Shown here one piece after another: positions 23,156 through 32,073 of a DNA stretch of 34,147 nucleotides (its first letter is position 1; the number at the start of each line of letters is the position of its first letter). The stretch is from Deltaproteobacteria bacterium (GTDB lineage Bacteria; Myxococcota_A; UBA9160; SZUA-336), in assembly GCA_029261895.1 (NCBI GenBank), contig JAJDAK010000044.1:1-34147 (forward strand), given 5' to 3'. The notes below the pieces were generated by a model. It did not search any database, was not told where the DNA came from, and saw nothing but the letters and a program-made list of their open reading frames with translations. The position numbers and the translations under genes were made by a program.

Positions 23156-24541
23156 CTAGAAGTTGATCGCTTTTCCTTCTACGGCGAGCGCCGCTTCCAT
23201 CCAAATCTCAGATAGCGTCGGATGTGCGTGACAGGTCGTACCGATCTCCCGAACGGTCGCCTCCAATGCCATCGCAATCCCAATCTCGCCAATTAAATCG
23301 GTCGCGCCGTGGCCGATAATCTGTGCGCCCAAGATCTCGCCGTACTTCGCGTCGGCAACAATCTTTGCAAAACCCTCGGTATGACCGGTGCCGATCGCCT
23401 TACCATTCGCAACGAACGGGATCTTCCCAACGCGTACATCAAAGCCATTGTCTTTGGCCTGCTGCTCGCTCATCCCGATCGTCGCGACCTGCGGCTGACA
23501 GTAGATGCACGCTGGAATCAGGCGATGATCGATCGGCTTCGTGCGCTCACCCGCCATGAACTCGACCGCGGCAATGCCTTCTTCCGACGCGGCATGCGCG
23601 AGCAGCGGTGGACCCACGACATCACCAATGGCCCAAATGCCGTCGGCGCTGGTGCGGAGATCGTCACCAACACGGATGAATCCACGATCGATTTGAACAC
23701 CCGCGGTTTCCAAACCTAAGTCCTGTACTAACGCCCGACGACCCACCGCGAGCAAAATCTGATCGGCGGGAATTTCTTCCTCGCCCTTCTCGCCCTCGAC
23801 GGTAACCACCACGCCCGGGCCGCTGATCTCCATCCCTTTGTAGGCGGTCTTGGTCAGTACCTTGACGTTGCGCCTGGCGAACGACTTCGAGAGCGTGTCC
23901 GCCGTCTCGCGATCCATACCTGGTAAAAGCTGATCGGCCATCTCGATGACGGTGACCTGCGAACCGTAAGCCGCGTAGCTATACGCAAACTCGAGTCCAA
24001 CCGCGCCGCCGCCCACGACAACCAATTGATCCGGAACAACGCGCGACTCGAGCGCTTCTCGACTGGTCAACACGCGCTGCCCGTCGACTTCGATCCCGGG
24101 AAAAACGAATTCGGTGGAACCGGTCGCAACGATGATGTTCTTCGCCTCGATCGCGGTCTCACCGTCACTGTTTGAAACCACGACTTGGCCCGTTCCGCCG
24201 AGTCGACCGCGGCCCTTTACGACCTCAATGCGGTTCTTCTTCATCAACGACGCTACGCCTTTGGTCAGACGATCCGAAGCCTTGCGGCTGGCATCAATGA
24301 CGGAGCTGTAGTCTGCCGTCAGTCCCTTGACCTTCATGCCGGGAATGCCGTGCTTCACCGCGTCGAACTGCTCGGCCGCGTGCAAAATCGCCTTCGTGGG
24401 AATACAGCCCCAGTTCAGACAAACGCCGCCGAGGTTTGCTTCCTCGATAATCGCTACCTGCATGCCCAATTGAGCAGCACGAATGGCAGCAACGTAGCCT
24501 CCAGGGCCCGAACCAATGACCGCTAGGTCAAACGACTTCAT
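23156..24541 (-). CDS. lpd: Dihydrolipoamide dehydrogenase (E3)
   Basis: A 461-residue FAD disulfide reductase that reoxidises dihydrolipoamide and makes NADH. Features: FAD-binding GSGPGGYVAAI (10-20), redox pair in GGVCLNWGCIPTK (Cys41, Cys46), NAD-binding VVVGGGAVGLEFA, the second FAD motif IWAIGDVVGPPLLAH and the C-terminal HAHPTLSEIWMEAA with the catalytic His-Glu. It would serve both E2 proteins encoded downstream. It lies 90 nt after nuoB; GGAG lies 11 nt before the ATG. Length is normal. Confidence 0.97.
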   Translation of the reverse strand: MKSFDLAVIGSGPGGYVAAIRAAQLGMQVAIIEEANLGGVCLNWGCIPTKAILHAAEQFDAVKHGIPGMKVKGLTADYSSVIDASRKASDRLTKGVASLMKKNRIEVVKGRGRLGGTGQVVVSNSDGETAIEAKNIIVATGSTEFVFPGIEVDGQRVLTSREALESRVVPDQLVVVGGGAVGLEFAYSYAAYGSQVTVIEMADQLLPGMDRETADTLSKSFARRNVKVLTKTAYKGMEISGPGVVVTVEGEKGEEEIPADQILLAVGRRALVQDLGLETAGVQIDRGFIRVGDDLRTSADGIWAIGDVVGPPLLAHAASEEGIAAVEFMAGERTKPIDHRLIPACIYCQPQVATIGMSEQQAKDNGFDVRVGKIPFVANGKAIGTGHTEGFAKIVADAKYGEILGAQIIGHGATDLIGEIGIAMALEATVREIGTTCHAHPTLSEIWMEAALAVEGKAINF

Positions 24542-24631
24542 AATTTTTCCACTCCGGCGTACGCGTTCCTCTCCCTCTCATCGGGGAAACGCAGGGTTTC
24601 TTGAAGATGCAGTTTCGCGTTGGAACCCGCC

Positions 24632-25177
24632 TTAGGCGACAGGTTTTTCGATAATCGGCAGATCGAGATCGGCGGTCTCTTGATGTCGTGGGCGGCTCCA
24701 CCCAGGAGAGCCTTGTACTTTGTCCTGCAGCTTCATCAGTCCATCCAGTACCGCCTCCGGACGGGGCGGACAACCTGGAATGTATATATCCACCGGCACG
24801 ATCGTATCGATGCCTTGGACGGTCGAATAATTGTTATAGGGACCACCGGAACAGGTGCATGCACCAAATGCGACCACCCATTTCGGTTCCGCCATCTGGT
24901 CGTAGACCTTCTTAAGAATCGGTGCTTGGCGATGACTGATCGTTCCCACCACCATCAACAGATCAGCCTGGCGCGGCGAGAACCGAGGCAATGCGGCGCC
25001 AAATCGGTCCAGGTCGTAGCGCGGCCCAGCGACGGACATGAATTCCATGCCGCAGCATGCGGTGACGAACGGATAGAGGAAGAAGGAGTATTTGCGACCC
25101 CAGTTGACGACGGAGTCGACACGCGTGGTCACGAAGGAATCGTCTCCTTGGCGGAGAATTTCCTGTTTTTCAGACAT
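24632..25177 (-). CDS. nuoB: NADH-quinone oxidoreductase subunit B
   Basis: A 181-residue complex I subunit that holds cluster N2, the last iron-sulfur centre before quinone. The ligands are present: the tandem Cys41-Cys42 in TACCGMEFM, Cys107 in FGACTCSGG and Cys136 in PGCPPRPE. The C-terminal 30 residues are a variable tail. No nuoA lies upstream; the neighbour is a P450 gene ending 45 nt away. The ATG at 25177 has no ribosome binding site, while a TATATT box lies 8 nt upstream, so the transcript may be nearly leaderless. nuoB is the first gene of the long minus-strand run. Confidence 0.96.
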   Translation of the reverse strand: MSEKQEILRQGDDSFVTTRVDSVVNWGRKYSFFLYPFVTACCGMEFMSVAGPRYDLDRFGAALPRFSPRQADLLMVVGTISHRQAPILKKVYDQMAEPKWVVAFGACTCSGGPYNNYSTVQGIDTIVPVDIYIPGCPPRPEAVLDGLMKLQDKVQGSPGWSRPRHQETADLDLPIIEKPVA

Positions 25178-25185
25178 GGCCGGAG

Positions 25186-25213
25186 AATATAGCCGCGGTC
25201 TGCCCTTGATCCA
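25186..25213 (-). promoter_or_regulatory. Candidate promoter of nuoB-pdh-lip-nuo operon
   Basis: On the minus strand a TATATT (25191-25186) and a weak TGGATC (25213-25208) are 16 nt apart. The predicted start near 25179 leaves a leader of about two nucleotides before the nuoB ATG, which fits the absence of a Shine-Dalgarno sequence. A 6-bp hairpin CCCACT/AGTGGG (25214-25230) spans the end of the preceding P450 gene just upstream. Confidence 0.35.
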
Positions 25214-25222
25214 CCCACTGCC

Positions 25223-26458
25223 CTAGTGGGGGCGCTCCGCTGGGAACTTCACATTCATCTTCGTACAGGTTCGAACCAACGGAGACGGATAGAACTCAGG
25301 TCCACCCGACGCATACTCGATCCCCGGGATCCGCCGAAGCAGATGTTCGAACGCGACACGCATTTCCATGCGCGCAAGATTGGCACCGAGGCAGAAATGT
25401 GTTCCCAGCCCAAAGGCCAAGTGCTTGGGATCACGCTCGAGCTGAAACTCATCTGCATTCTCGAAGGCCTCTTCATCCCGATTTGCCGAGGTGTAAATCA
25501 TCAGCACGCGTTGTCCTGCTTGGAGCTTCTTGCCACGCAGTTCCGTGTCCATGCTGATGGTTCGACTAAAGGTTCGAACCGGTGAGGCCCAACGCAGCAT
25601 CTCCTCCACTGCAATTCCGATCAACGACGGATCCTTGATCAAACGCTGGTACGCGTCCGGGTTCTCGATCAACGCCTGCATGCCACCGGAGAGTCCATTG
25701 CGTGTGGTCTCGTTTCCCGCCACCAGCAGAATCACCAACATTTTCAGCAGTTCATCATTGGCAAGTTCGAGCGCCGCCTCGTCCTCCATCCCAGGTACGT
25801 CTGCGTCGTAGTTCGTGAGCAGTCCGTCGTCTTTCGCACCGACCAGAATACTCACGAGATCATCTTTGGGCTCCCGTCGACGGTCTTCAATGATCTCATT
25901 CACATACGCGGAATACTCGAGATACGACTTAGCCGCACGCCCCATGATCACGGGGTCGTTGATGTGGCCATCCGCAGCGATCATCGAGTCCGACCAGACA
26001 TGAAACTTCTCCCGGTCTTCCTTTCGAATTCCGATCATCTCGGCGATCAAGATCAACGGCAGTGGGACCGCGAAATCCGCGACGAAATCGCATTCGCCCT
26101 TCTGCGCAAACTCATCCATCGCGTCGGTCACGATGCCGGTAAAGACTTCCTCCCAACGCTTCACCATTCGTGGCGTAAACCCACGGTTGATCAGGCGTCG
26201 CAGTTTGGTGTGGCGCGGTTCGGCCTCATCGATCAGACCGATCTTTGTATCCAGGTCTGGCCGAACGCCTTGCGCCGAAGTGAAGACGTCTTGGTTCTTA
26301 GAGACGGCGGCGCAGTCGTCGAACTTGGTCAGAACCCAGATCTGGCTCTTCTCCGCCCAGTAGACCGGATCGTTTTCCCGCAACCAGCGAAAGCGCTCAT
26401 GCCTATCCGGCCCCCAGGCCTCCGGAGCAGCGAAGTCGACGTTCACATCCACAGCCAT
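25223..26458 (-). CDS. Cytochrome P450
   Basis: A 411-residue soluble bacterial P450. The heme-binding loop FGLGTHFCLGANLARME has Cys356; the I-helix has LVAGNETTRNG (246-256) and the K-helix ExxR is EMLR (286-289). It oxidises an unidentified substrate with electrons from ferredoxin or a similar partner, none of which is encoded nearby. The sequence style (AGNETTRNGLSGG, ASPVRTFSR) resembles CYP families acting on sterols, terpenes or fatty acids. ATG 26458 follows AAGGAGG at 6-nt spacing, so I prefer it to the GTG one codon earlier. It diverges from pcs across a region with two KstR-like palindromes. Confidence 0.95.
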   Translation of the reverse strand: MAVDVNVDFAAPEAWGPDRHERFRWLRENDPVYWAEKSQIWVLTKFDDCAAVSKNQDVFTSAQGVRPDLDTKIGLIDEAEPRHTKLRRLINRGFTPRMVKRWEEVFTGIVTDAMDEFAQKGECDFVADFAVPLPLILIAEMIGIRKEDREKFHVWSDSMIAADGHINDPVIMGRAAKSYLEYSAYVNEIIEDRRREPKDDLVSILVGAKDDGLLTNYDADVPGMEDEAALELANDELLKMLVILLVAGNETTRNGLSGGMQALIENPDAYQRLIKDPSLIGIAVEEMLRWASPVRTFSRTISMDTELRGKKLQAGQRVLMIYTSANRDEEAFENADEFQLERDPKHLAFGLGTHFCLGANLARMEMRVAFEHLLRRIPGIEYASGGPEFYPSPLVRTCTKMNVKFPAERPH

Positions 26459-26486
26459 CACGATCCTCCTTGGTCACAGAGGTAAT

Positions 26487-26500
26487 TGAAACACGTTCTA
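26487..26500. promoter_or_regulatory. KstR-like palindromic operator 1
   Basis: TGAAACACGTTCTA fits TnnAACnnGTTnnA, the half-site arrangement described for KstR of actinobacterial sterol catabolism. It lies 29 nt upstream of the P450 ATG, in the region shared with divergent pcs. The regulator gene is not in this window. Other TetR-family regulators can use similar sites. Confidence 0.5.
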
Positions 26501-26508
26501 CCGCATAT

Positions 26509-26522
26509 TGGAACATGTTCTA
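26509..26522. promoter_or_regulatory. KstR-like palindromic operator 2
   Basis: TGGAACATGTTCTA again fits TnnAACnnGTTnnA and contains the perfect 10-bp palindrome GAACATGTTC. Its centre is 22 bp from that of operator 1, two helical turns, so both sites would face the same side of the DNA. It lies 52 nt upstream of the pcs ATG. Confidence 0.55.
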
Positions 26523-26573
26523 GTCACCCGCAAGGGAATCTTATGGCAAGCTTCCGCGGCCGGAGGACGATCG

Positions 26574-27257
26574 ATGGGCAGCATCGCTGCATGGCTCGTA
26601 CATCTCTACACCGCGCTTTCCGCCGTCTTTGGCGTCTGGGCGCTGGTGGCGATTTCGCAGCGGGACTTCCCACTCGCCATCGCATTGATGTGGGTCACGC
26701 TGATTATTGACGGCACCGACGGCACGCTGGCTCGCGCGGTCAAAGTCCGCGAGCGGATCCCTTGGTTCGATGGACGTCGGCTCGACGACATCTGTGACTA
26801 CTTCACCTACGTTCTTGTGCCCGCGTACTTTCTAATCCACACGAGCTTGCTCCCCCATCCGGCCTGGATCGCATTCCCCGTATTGGCTTCCGCGTACGGC
26901 TTCAGTCGCGACGACGCGAAGACCGACGACCATTTCTTTCTGGGTTTTCCATCGCTGTGGAACCTGATCGCGATGTATCTCTACATCTTGCAATGGCCCG
27001 CGAAGTTCAACCTGGCGATCCTCCTCACACTGAGCGCATTGGTCTTTGTACCGATTCGTTATCTCTACCCCAGCCAGACTCGACGCTTCCGTGCCATGAA
27101 CGTCAGCGTCCTCAGCGTCTGGGCGCTCGCGTTTTGCATCCTGACGCTTCAACCGTCCCAAGATCTCCGCCTCGACTGGGTCTACGCATCGCTCGTTGGG
27201 CCGATCTACTACGTGGGCATCTCCCTCTGGCTTCAGTTCACGTCGGCTAGGCACTGA
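26574..27257 (+). CDS. pcs: Phosphatidylcholine synthase
   Basis: A 227-residue integral membrane CDP-alcohol phosphotransferase. The active-site motif is DGTDGTLAR (46-54), then 12 residues to Gly67, then Asp71 and Asp75. The longer spacing before the glycine and the blocks [21 protein letters not shown] and [18 protein letters not shown] match rhizobial-type Pcs, which condenses CDP-diacylglycerol with choline to phosphatidylcholine and CMP at the inner membrane. About seven hydrophobic segments are visible. The frame is open further upstream (from 26508), but ATG 26574 has GGAGG (26562-26566) at 7-nt spacing and starts just before the first conserved block. It precedes ispH by 26 nt. Confidence 0.88.
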   Translation: MGSIAAWLVHLYTALSAVFGVWALVAISQRDFPLAIALMWVTLIIDGTDGTLARAVKVRERIPWFDGRRLDDICDYFTYVLVPAYFLIHTSLLPHPAWIAFPVLASAYGFSRDDAKTDDHFFLGFPSLWNLIAMYLYILQWPAKFNLAILLTLSALVFVPIRYLYPSQTRRFRAMNVSVLSVWALAFCILTLQPSQDLRLDWVYASLVGPIYYVGISLWLQFTSARH

Positions 27258-27283
27258 CGACGCGGCGAGCTACCCTGCCCGTT

Positions 27284-28240
27284 ATGACCTCGCCCTCCCC
27301 AACAGCCAAGATTCTGCTCGCACGCCCCCGGGGCTTTTGCGCGGGCGTAGACCGGGCCATTGAAATCGTCGAACGCGCACTCGAGGTCTATGGGCCGCCG
27401 GTTTATGTGCGCCACGAGATCGTGCATAACCGCCATGTTGTTGAAGGGTTACGCCAAAAAGGCGCAGTCTTTACTGAGGATTTCGATGAGGTTCCCAAAG
27501 GAAGCCTCGTCATCTTCAGCGCCCACGGCACCGCCCCCGACGTGCGCGAAGAAGCCGAAAAACGTGGCCTGCGTACGCTCGACGCCACCTGCCCCTTGGT
27601 GACAAAGGTTCACGTAGAAGCACTACGTTTCGCGCGCGAGGATTACGAGATCGTTTTGATCGGCCATCGTGGACACGTGGAAGTCGAAGGAACGCTTGGC
27701 CACGCACCCGAACGCATGCATTTGGTGGAAACTGTTGAGGACGTCGCCGAGCTACAAGTCGCAAACGCGGAACGTCTCGCAGTGCTCACGCAGACGACAC
27801 TCTCGGTCGACGACACCAAGGAAATCATCGCTGCCCTACGCGCGCGCTTTCCAGCCATTCAGCTGCCCAGCAAAGACGATATCTGCTACGCCACACAGAA
27901 TCGTCAGAACGCGGTTAAAGCGATCGCTAAAGAGGCCGGGCTCGTCCTGGTTGTCGGCGCACCCATCTCGAGCAATTCGAATCGGCTGGTCGAAGTGGCG
28001 CGGGCTTGCGGTGCACGCGCACGACTGACCGAGGATGCGACCGAGATTCAAGCCGAATGGCTCGACGGTGTTCAAGTGGTTGGCGTGACGGCGGGCGCGT
28101 CCACGCCGGATGCCCTCGTGGATGAAGTGATCGCGCGCCTACAGCGCCACGGGTATTCCAACGTGGAAGAGATCGAAATCACGAAAGAAGCGGTTCACTT
28201 CTCGCTTCCTTCCGAGCTTAAGCGCGCTCTACCCGCTTAG
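27284..28240 (+). CDS. ispH: 4-hydroxy-3-methylbut-2-enyl diphosphate reductase
   Basis: A 318-residue iron-sulfur enzyme of the last step of the MEP isoprenoid pathway, making IPP and DMAPP. The three cluster cysteines are present: Cys19 in RGFCAGV, Cys103 in DATCPLV and Cys201 in [24 protein letters not shown] and SSNSNRLVE are further family blocks with substrate-binding histidines. Length is normal. The ATG follows no clear ribosome binding site (TACCCT lies 7 nt upstream). glnE begins 2 nt after its stop. Confidence 0.96.
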   Translation: MTSPSPTAKILLARPRGFCAGVDRAIEIVERALEVYGPPVYVRHEIVHNRHVVEGLRQKGAVFTEDFDEVPKGSLVIFSAHGTAPDVREEAEKRGLRTLDATCPLVTKVHVEALRFAREDYEIVLIGHRGHVEVEGTLGHAPERMHLVETVEDVAELQVANAERLAVLTQTTLSVDDTKEIIAALRARFPAIQLPSKDDICYATQNRQNAVKAIAKEAGLVLVVGAPISSNSNRLVEVARACGARARLTEDATEIQAEWLDGVQVVGVTAGASTPDALVDEVIARLQRHGYSNVEEIEITKEAVHFSLPSELKRALPA

Positions 28241-28242
28241 CC

Positions 28243-30999
28243 GTGGATCCACGCCTCGACGCGCTAGTAGCGGGATTTCGAGCCGGCGCACCGAATCTCG
28301 ATGAACTCGGTCATCTCATCGGCGAACCGCCCGAGCCGGCGGCTGAAGCCGTCCGCCTTGCACTCGCGCACGACGATCTGGTCGCACACGCGAATGCTTG
28401 GTTGCCGCCGTTGCTACTTTCCGCCGCACCCGCATTCGCAGCACAAAGTCTCGCGGAATTGGCCAGCCGCTATCGCGCAACACGCAAGACCGCTCTGCCC
28501 ATCGCTGAGATGCCGTGGCTGCCCTCGGTCCTCGGTAACAGCATTTTCCTGGCGCGCCTGCTGCTACGGCATGCGCATTGGGCCGACGAAGTCTGCGGCG
28601 ACCCACCCGAAGCGCCCCACTTGGACGTGGAAGCCGATTGGACTGCCATTCGCATTGCCAAGTACAAAGCCCTACTGCGCATTACCGCACGGGACCTTTC
28701 GGGACGTCGCTTCGAAGAGAGCCTACGCGAACTCTCCGATCTCGCTGACGCCTGTTTGCATGCCGCGCTGCAATGCACGGAGCGCGAGCTCGACGTACCC
28801 GCGCCAGCACTCTTGGCACTCGGAAAACTCGGCGGACGAGAACTCAATTTTTCATCCGACGTCGACCTGCTCTTCCTCTACGAGAGCGAAGACCCCGAAG
28901 CCGATCTCGCGCGCAACCGAGCCCTTACACCCTTCGTGCAACACTTCAAGAATCACCTGGAAGCAGCGAGCGAGGATGGGTTTGCGTATCGCATAGACCT
29001 CGACCTCCGGCCGGAGGGTCGATCCGGCGTGCTCGCCAATTCAGTGGACGCCGCGCTTGGATACTACGAGCGATTCGGCCGCGACTGGGAGCGCCAAATG
29101 CTAATCCGCTTACGCCCGGTCGCGGGGGAGTCCGATGCGGCCGCACGTTTCACGCGCGAAATTCAGCCGTTCATCTACCGCCAGCTAATCGACCCTGCCG
29201 CGATCCACGACGTACATGAAATGAAGCGGCGCCTCGAATCCGAACGGCGGCGCGCCGGCAGCGATCTCGAATACGAACTCAAGGAGGGCCCCGGAGGCAT
29301 TCGCGATGTCGAGTTTCTGGTTCAAGCACTGCAGCTCTTGCTCGGCGGGACAACACCGGAGATTCGCGGCGGGCATGTGCTCGAGGCACTCGCCACGATC
29401 GCTGAGCGGCGACTGCTGGAGGACAGTGTCATCGCTCAACTTCACGACGCCTACCTCTGGTTGCGACGTGCTGAGCACGGGGTGCAGATGGTCGAAGAGC
29501 GCCAAACCCAGCGCTTCCCTCGTGACGAGCGCGCGCAGCTCGGACTCGCACGCAGACTTGGCTACGACGCATTCAATGCAGGCATCGCGCGGCGACGATT
29601 GCTCGACGATTGGGCGCGTGTGCGACGCGATGTCCGTGCACATTTCGACGCGCTGGTATTGCGAACCCAAGGCCAAGGGTCACTCGAGCGCAGCCTGCTC
29701 GCAACGCTGCCCCCGGGACCGCTGCTGGAGAAGTTTCCAACGGTCGCGGCACCCTTCCTTGAGTGGAGCGCGAAAACCCAACCCGAAATCGATTTCAGCA
29801 CAGATGCGTTGCGCGGTCTCGCGCGGGTACTCGCCACCTCCCCTGAAGCGGCACGCGAACTCGCTCGAAACGCGACCACATTGACGGCAGTCGCCGCGGG
29901 CGATGCCAGGTCACTCAAGGCGCGGTCCAACGCGCTGGCGGCCGAACCGAATACGGGCAACGTCGAAGACCTTGAAGGCTTTCTCGATGCACTGCGAATT
30001 CGCGTGCGCCAAGAAACCCTCTATGCCGCCAGCCTGCACCTCGGTGGCGCGGTGCCATTTGATGCGGCATCCGCGCATCTCTCCATCGTCGCCGAGTGGG
30101 CCATCCGTTCCGCGCTCGCGCTGGCCGAGGCGGAGGTCGGGGGCGATGCGGGTACGCGTATCTCCGTGCTTGGAATGGGGAAACTTGCCGGCCGCGAGAT
30201 GACCTATCACTCGGACCTGGACCTGATCTTCCTCTTTCCCGATGATGCAGTAGATACACAGCGCACGGCACGCGTTGCGCAAAAAGTGATCGCCTACCTT
30301 TCCACCATGACGAGCGCAGGCTTCGCGTACAAAGTCGATGCAAGACTGCGACCGTCTGGCCGCCAGGGCTCGCTGGTATCCAGCTTTCAATCCTTCGATC
30401 GTTATCAGCGCGATCGTGCCGCGACTTGGGAGCACATGGCATTGCTGCGCGCGCGAGCGATCGCGGGCGATGTTGAACGCGCGCAGACCCTGCTCGACGG
30501 GCTGCAGCATGACATTTGCGCACGCACGGAATCACGCTGGCCCGACATCATCGAGATGCGAGCTCGGGTCGCCGCGGAGCGCGGAAAAGAATCGGCAGGA
30601 CACTTCGCGATCAAGAGCGGTTCGGGTGGGCTCATGGTTGTGGATTTCCTCGCCGCGGGCGCACGACTCGAAGTCGCAGGTGAACTTCCGACCCTTGCGT
30701 TGCCGAGCATCAGCGGGATGCTCCGCGCCGCCGTGCAGGGTCCGCGCGTAACCGAAGTCCTAGACGCGTACCACGCGCTGCGGCGGTTCGAGGCCTGCGC
30801 ACGTTGGGTGGCGGGCCGCGCCGTCGAGAGCTTCGATACCGAGGACGCGAACGCAGCAGTGGTGGCGGAGCTCTTTCAACCTGGGCTGGAGCCTTCAGAG
30901 CTTCAAGTGAAACTTGATGGTTATCGAGAAAGCATCAACACAGCCTATGAATCCGTCACGAGCATAGGAAGTATACGAGCGTTGAGCGAGGCACCTTAG
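28243..30999 (+). CDS. glnE: Glutamine synthetase adenylyltransferase/adenylyl-removing enzyme
   Basis: A 918-residue two-domain enzyme that attaches and removes AMP on glutamine synthetase under control of PII. Both nucleotidyltransferase domains have their signatures: GKLGGRELNFSSDVDL (from about residue 193) for the N-terminal deadenylating half and GKLAGREMTYHSDLDLIFLF (from about 645) for the C-terminal adenylylating half. DLRLRPxGRxG appears twice, as DLDLRPEGRSG and DARLRPSGRQG. Length is slightly below the roughly 945 residues of E. coli GlnE. The GTG start lies 2 nt after ispH, suggesting coupling. Its stop TAG directly abuts the stop of the convergent acyl-CoA dehydrogenase gene. 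Confidence 0.96.
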   Translation: MDPRLDALVAGFRAGAPNLDELGHLIGEPPEPAAEAVRLALAHDDLVAHANAWLPPLLLSAAPAFAAQSLAELASRYRATRKTALPIAEMPWLPSVLGNSIFLARLLLRHAHWADEVCGDPPEAPHLDVEADWTAIRIAKYKALLRITARDLSGRRFEESLRELSDLADACLHAALQCTERELDVPAPALLALGKLGGRELNFSSDVDLLFLYESEDPEADLARNRALTPFVQHFKNHLEAASEDGFAYRIDLDLRPEGRSGVLANSVDAALGYYERFGRDWERQMLIRLRPVAGESDAAARFTREIQPFIYRQLIDPAAIHDVHEMKRRLESERRRAGSDLEYELKEGPGGIRDVEFLVQALQLLLGGTTPEIRGGHVLEALATIAERRLLEDSVIAQLHDAYLWLRRAEHGVQMVEERQTQRFPRDERAQLGLARRLGYDAFNAGIARRRLLDDWARVRRDVRAHFDALVLRTQGQGSLERSLLATLPPGPLLEKFPTVAAPFLEWSAKTQPEIDFSTDALRGLARVLATSPEAARELARNATTLTAVAAGDARSLKARSNALAAEPNTGNVEDLEGFLDALRIRVRQETLYAASLHLGGAVPFDAASAHLSIVAEWAIRSALALAEAEVGGDAGTRISVLGMGKLAGREMTYHSDLDLIFLFPDDAVDTQRTARVAQKVIAYLSTMTSAGFAYKVDARLRPSGRQGSLVSSFQSFDRYQRDRAATWEHMALLRARAIAGDVERAQTLLDGLQHDICARTESRWPDIIEMRARVAAERGKESAGHFAIKSGSGGLMVVDFLAAGARLEVAGELPTLALPSISGMLRAAVQGPRVTEVLDAYHALRRFEACARWVAGRAVESFDTEDANAAVVAELFQPGLEPSELQVKLDGYRESINTAYESVTSIGSIRALSEAP

Positions 31000-32073
31000 C
31001 TACCAACCCGCGAGGGTCGCGGCGCGCTCTCGATGCCCCGGCGGCGTGCCTAAGAACGCGCGATCGAACATGGCGCGCTTAAACCAAATCTGCACATCCG
31101 ATTCCCAGGTAAAGCCAATCCCACCATGTGCCTCTACCGCGTCGCGCGCGGTCTGCATGAAAACATCGGTGAGATGAGCCTTCGCCAGCGCAGCACCGCG
31201 CTCGGCTTCGTCAGGAAGATGATCGAACGCGTACGCGGCATGCCAAAAGAGTCCGCGGGCGGGTTCGATCGCCGTCGTCATATCGGCCAATTGATGTTTC
31301 ACCGCCTGAAACTGGCCAATGACTTGCCCGAACTGTTGTCGTGTCTTCGCGTACTCGACAGACATTTCGACCAGCTTCGAAGCGCTTCCAAACGCATCGG
31401 CCGCGAGCAGCACCAGACCGGCGTCACGAACACGACTTGCTGCGGCCACCGCCAGAACCTCTGCCACTACAGCATCCAGACTGAGCTTGTAGAGTGGTCG
31501 CGTTCGGTCGACCGCATCGATGGCTTCGAGCTTCACGCCTTCGGCGCTGCGTTCCACGAGCGCGAGCTCACCGCCCGCGAGTCCAACGACGATGAGATCC
31601 GCGACATTCGCATGCGGCACATAACCCTTCATGCCGGTGAGCTTCTCGTCCACGCGGCGCATCTGCCAAGCCGAGGGATCCCAGCTTTCATCCCCCTCAC
31701 CAAACGCGATCGTCCCGAGCACGTCGCCAGAAGCCAAGCGGGGCAGCCAGCTTTCCTTCTGCGCATCACTACCGCCTAGCACGATCGCGAGTGACGCAAG
31801 CGAGTGTCCAAAAAACGGACTCGGAAACGCGCCCTCGCCCAGAACCTCGGCCACCAATGCGAGATCGAGCAGTTCCAGCCCGGCTCCACCGTACGCTTCA
31901 GGAATCACCAGACCCGCGACACCCATCTCGACCAACGCATTCCAATGCGCGGGGTCATGTCCGGCGTCCGCGTCAAAAATCTCACGCAGGCGCGTCGGTG
32001 GGCAGTCCCGCGCAATAAAACTGCGCAGGGTCTCCTGCAGAAGCTCCTGTTCTTCCGAAAGTCCGAAGTCCAT
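31000..32073 (-). CDS. Acyl-CoA dehydrogenase, short subunit of a pair
   Basis: A 357-residue acyl-CoA dehydrogenase family protein with N-terminal MDFGLSEEQELLQETLRSF, a degenerate central region (TIAFGEGDESW where the WCQxxSEPxAGSD-type block is expected) and C-terminal AVEAHGGIGFTWESDVQIWFKRA. The frame is open to 32202, but ATG 32073 fits the family and overlaps the upstream gene's stop as TAATG, with GGAG upstream. Poor FAD/substrate motifs next to a better-conserved partner are typical of heteromeric enzymes such as the mycobacterial ChsE pairs, where two different subunits share active sites. It may be less active alone. Confidence 0.88.
   Translation of the reverse strand: MDFGLSEEQELLQETLRSFIARDCPPTRLREIFDADAGHDPAHWNALVEMGVAGLVIPEAYGGAGLELLDLALVAEVLGEGAFPSPFFGHSLASLAIVLGGSDAQKESWLPRLASGDVLGTIAFGEGDESWDPSAWQMRRVDEKLTGMKGYVPHANVADLIVVGLAGGELALVERSAEGVKLEAIDAVDRTRPLYKLSLDAVVAEVLAVAAASRVRDAGLVLLAADAFGSASKLVEMSVEYAKTRQQFGQVIGQFQAVKHQLADMTTAIEPARGLFWHAAYAFDHLPDEAERGAALAKAHLTDVFMQTARDAVEAHGGIGFTWESDVQIWFKRAMFDRAFLGTPPGHRERAATLAGW

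Noticed and set aside
25214..25230. Hairpin CCCACT/AGTGGG at the end of the P450 gene as a terminator
   Set aside because: Short stem overlapping the stop codon with no T-run on the transcribed strand.
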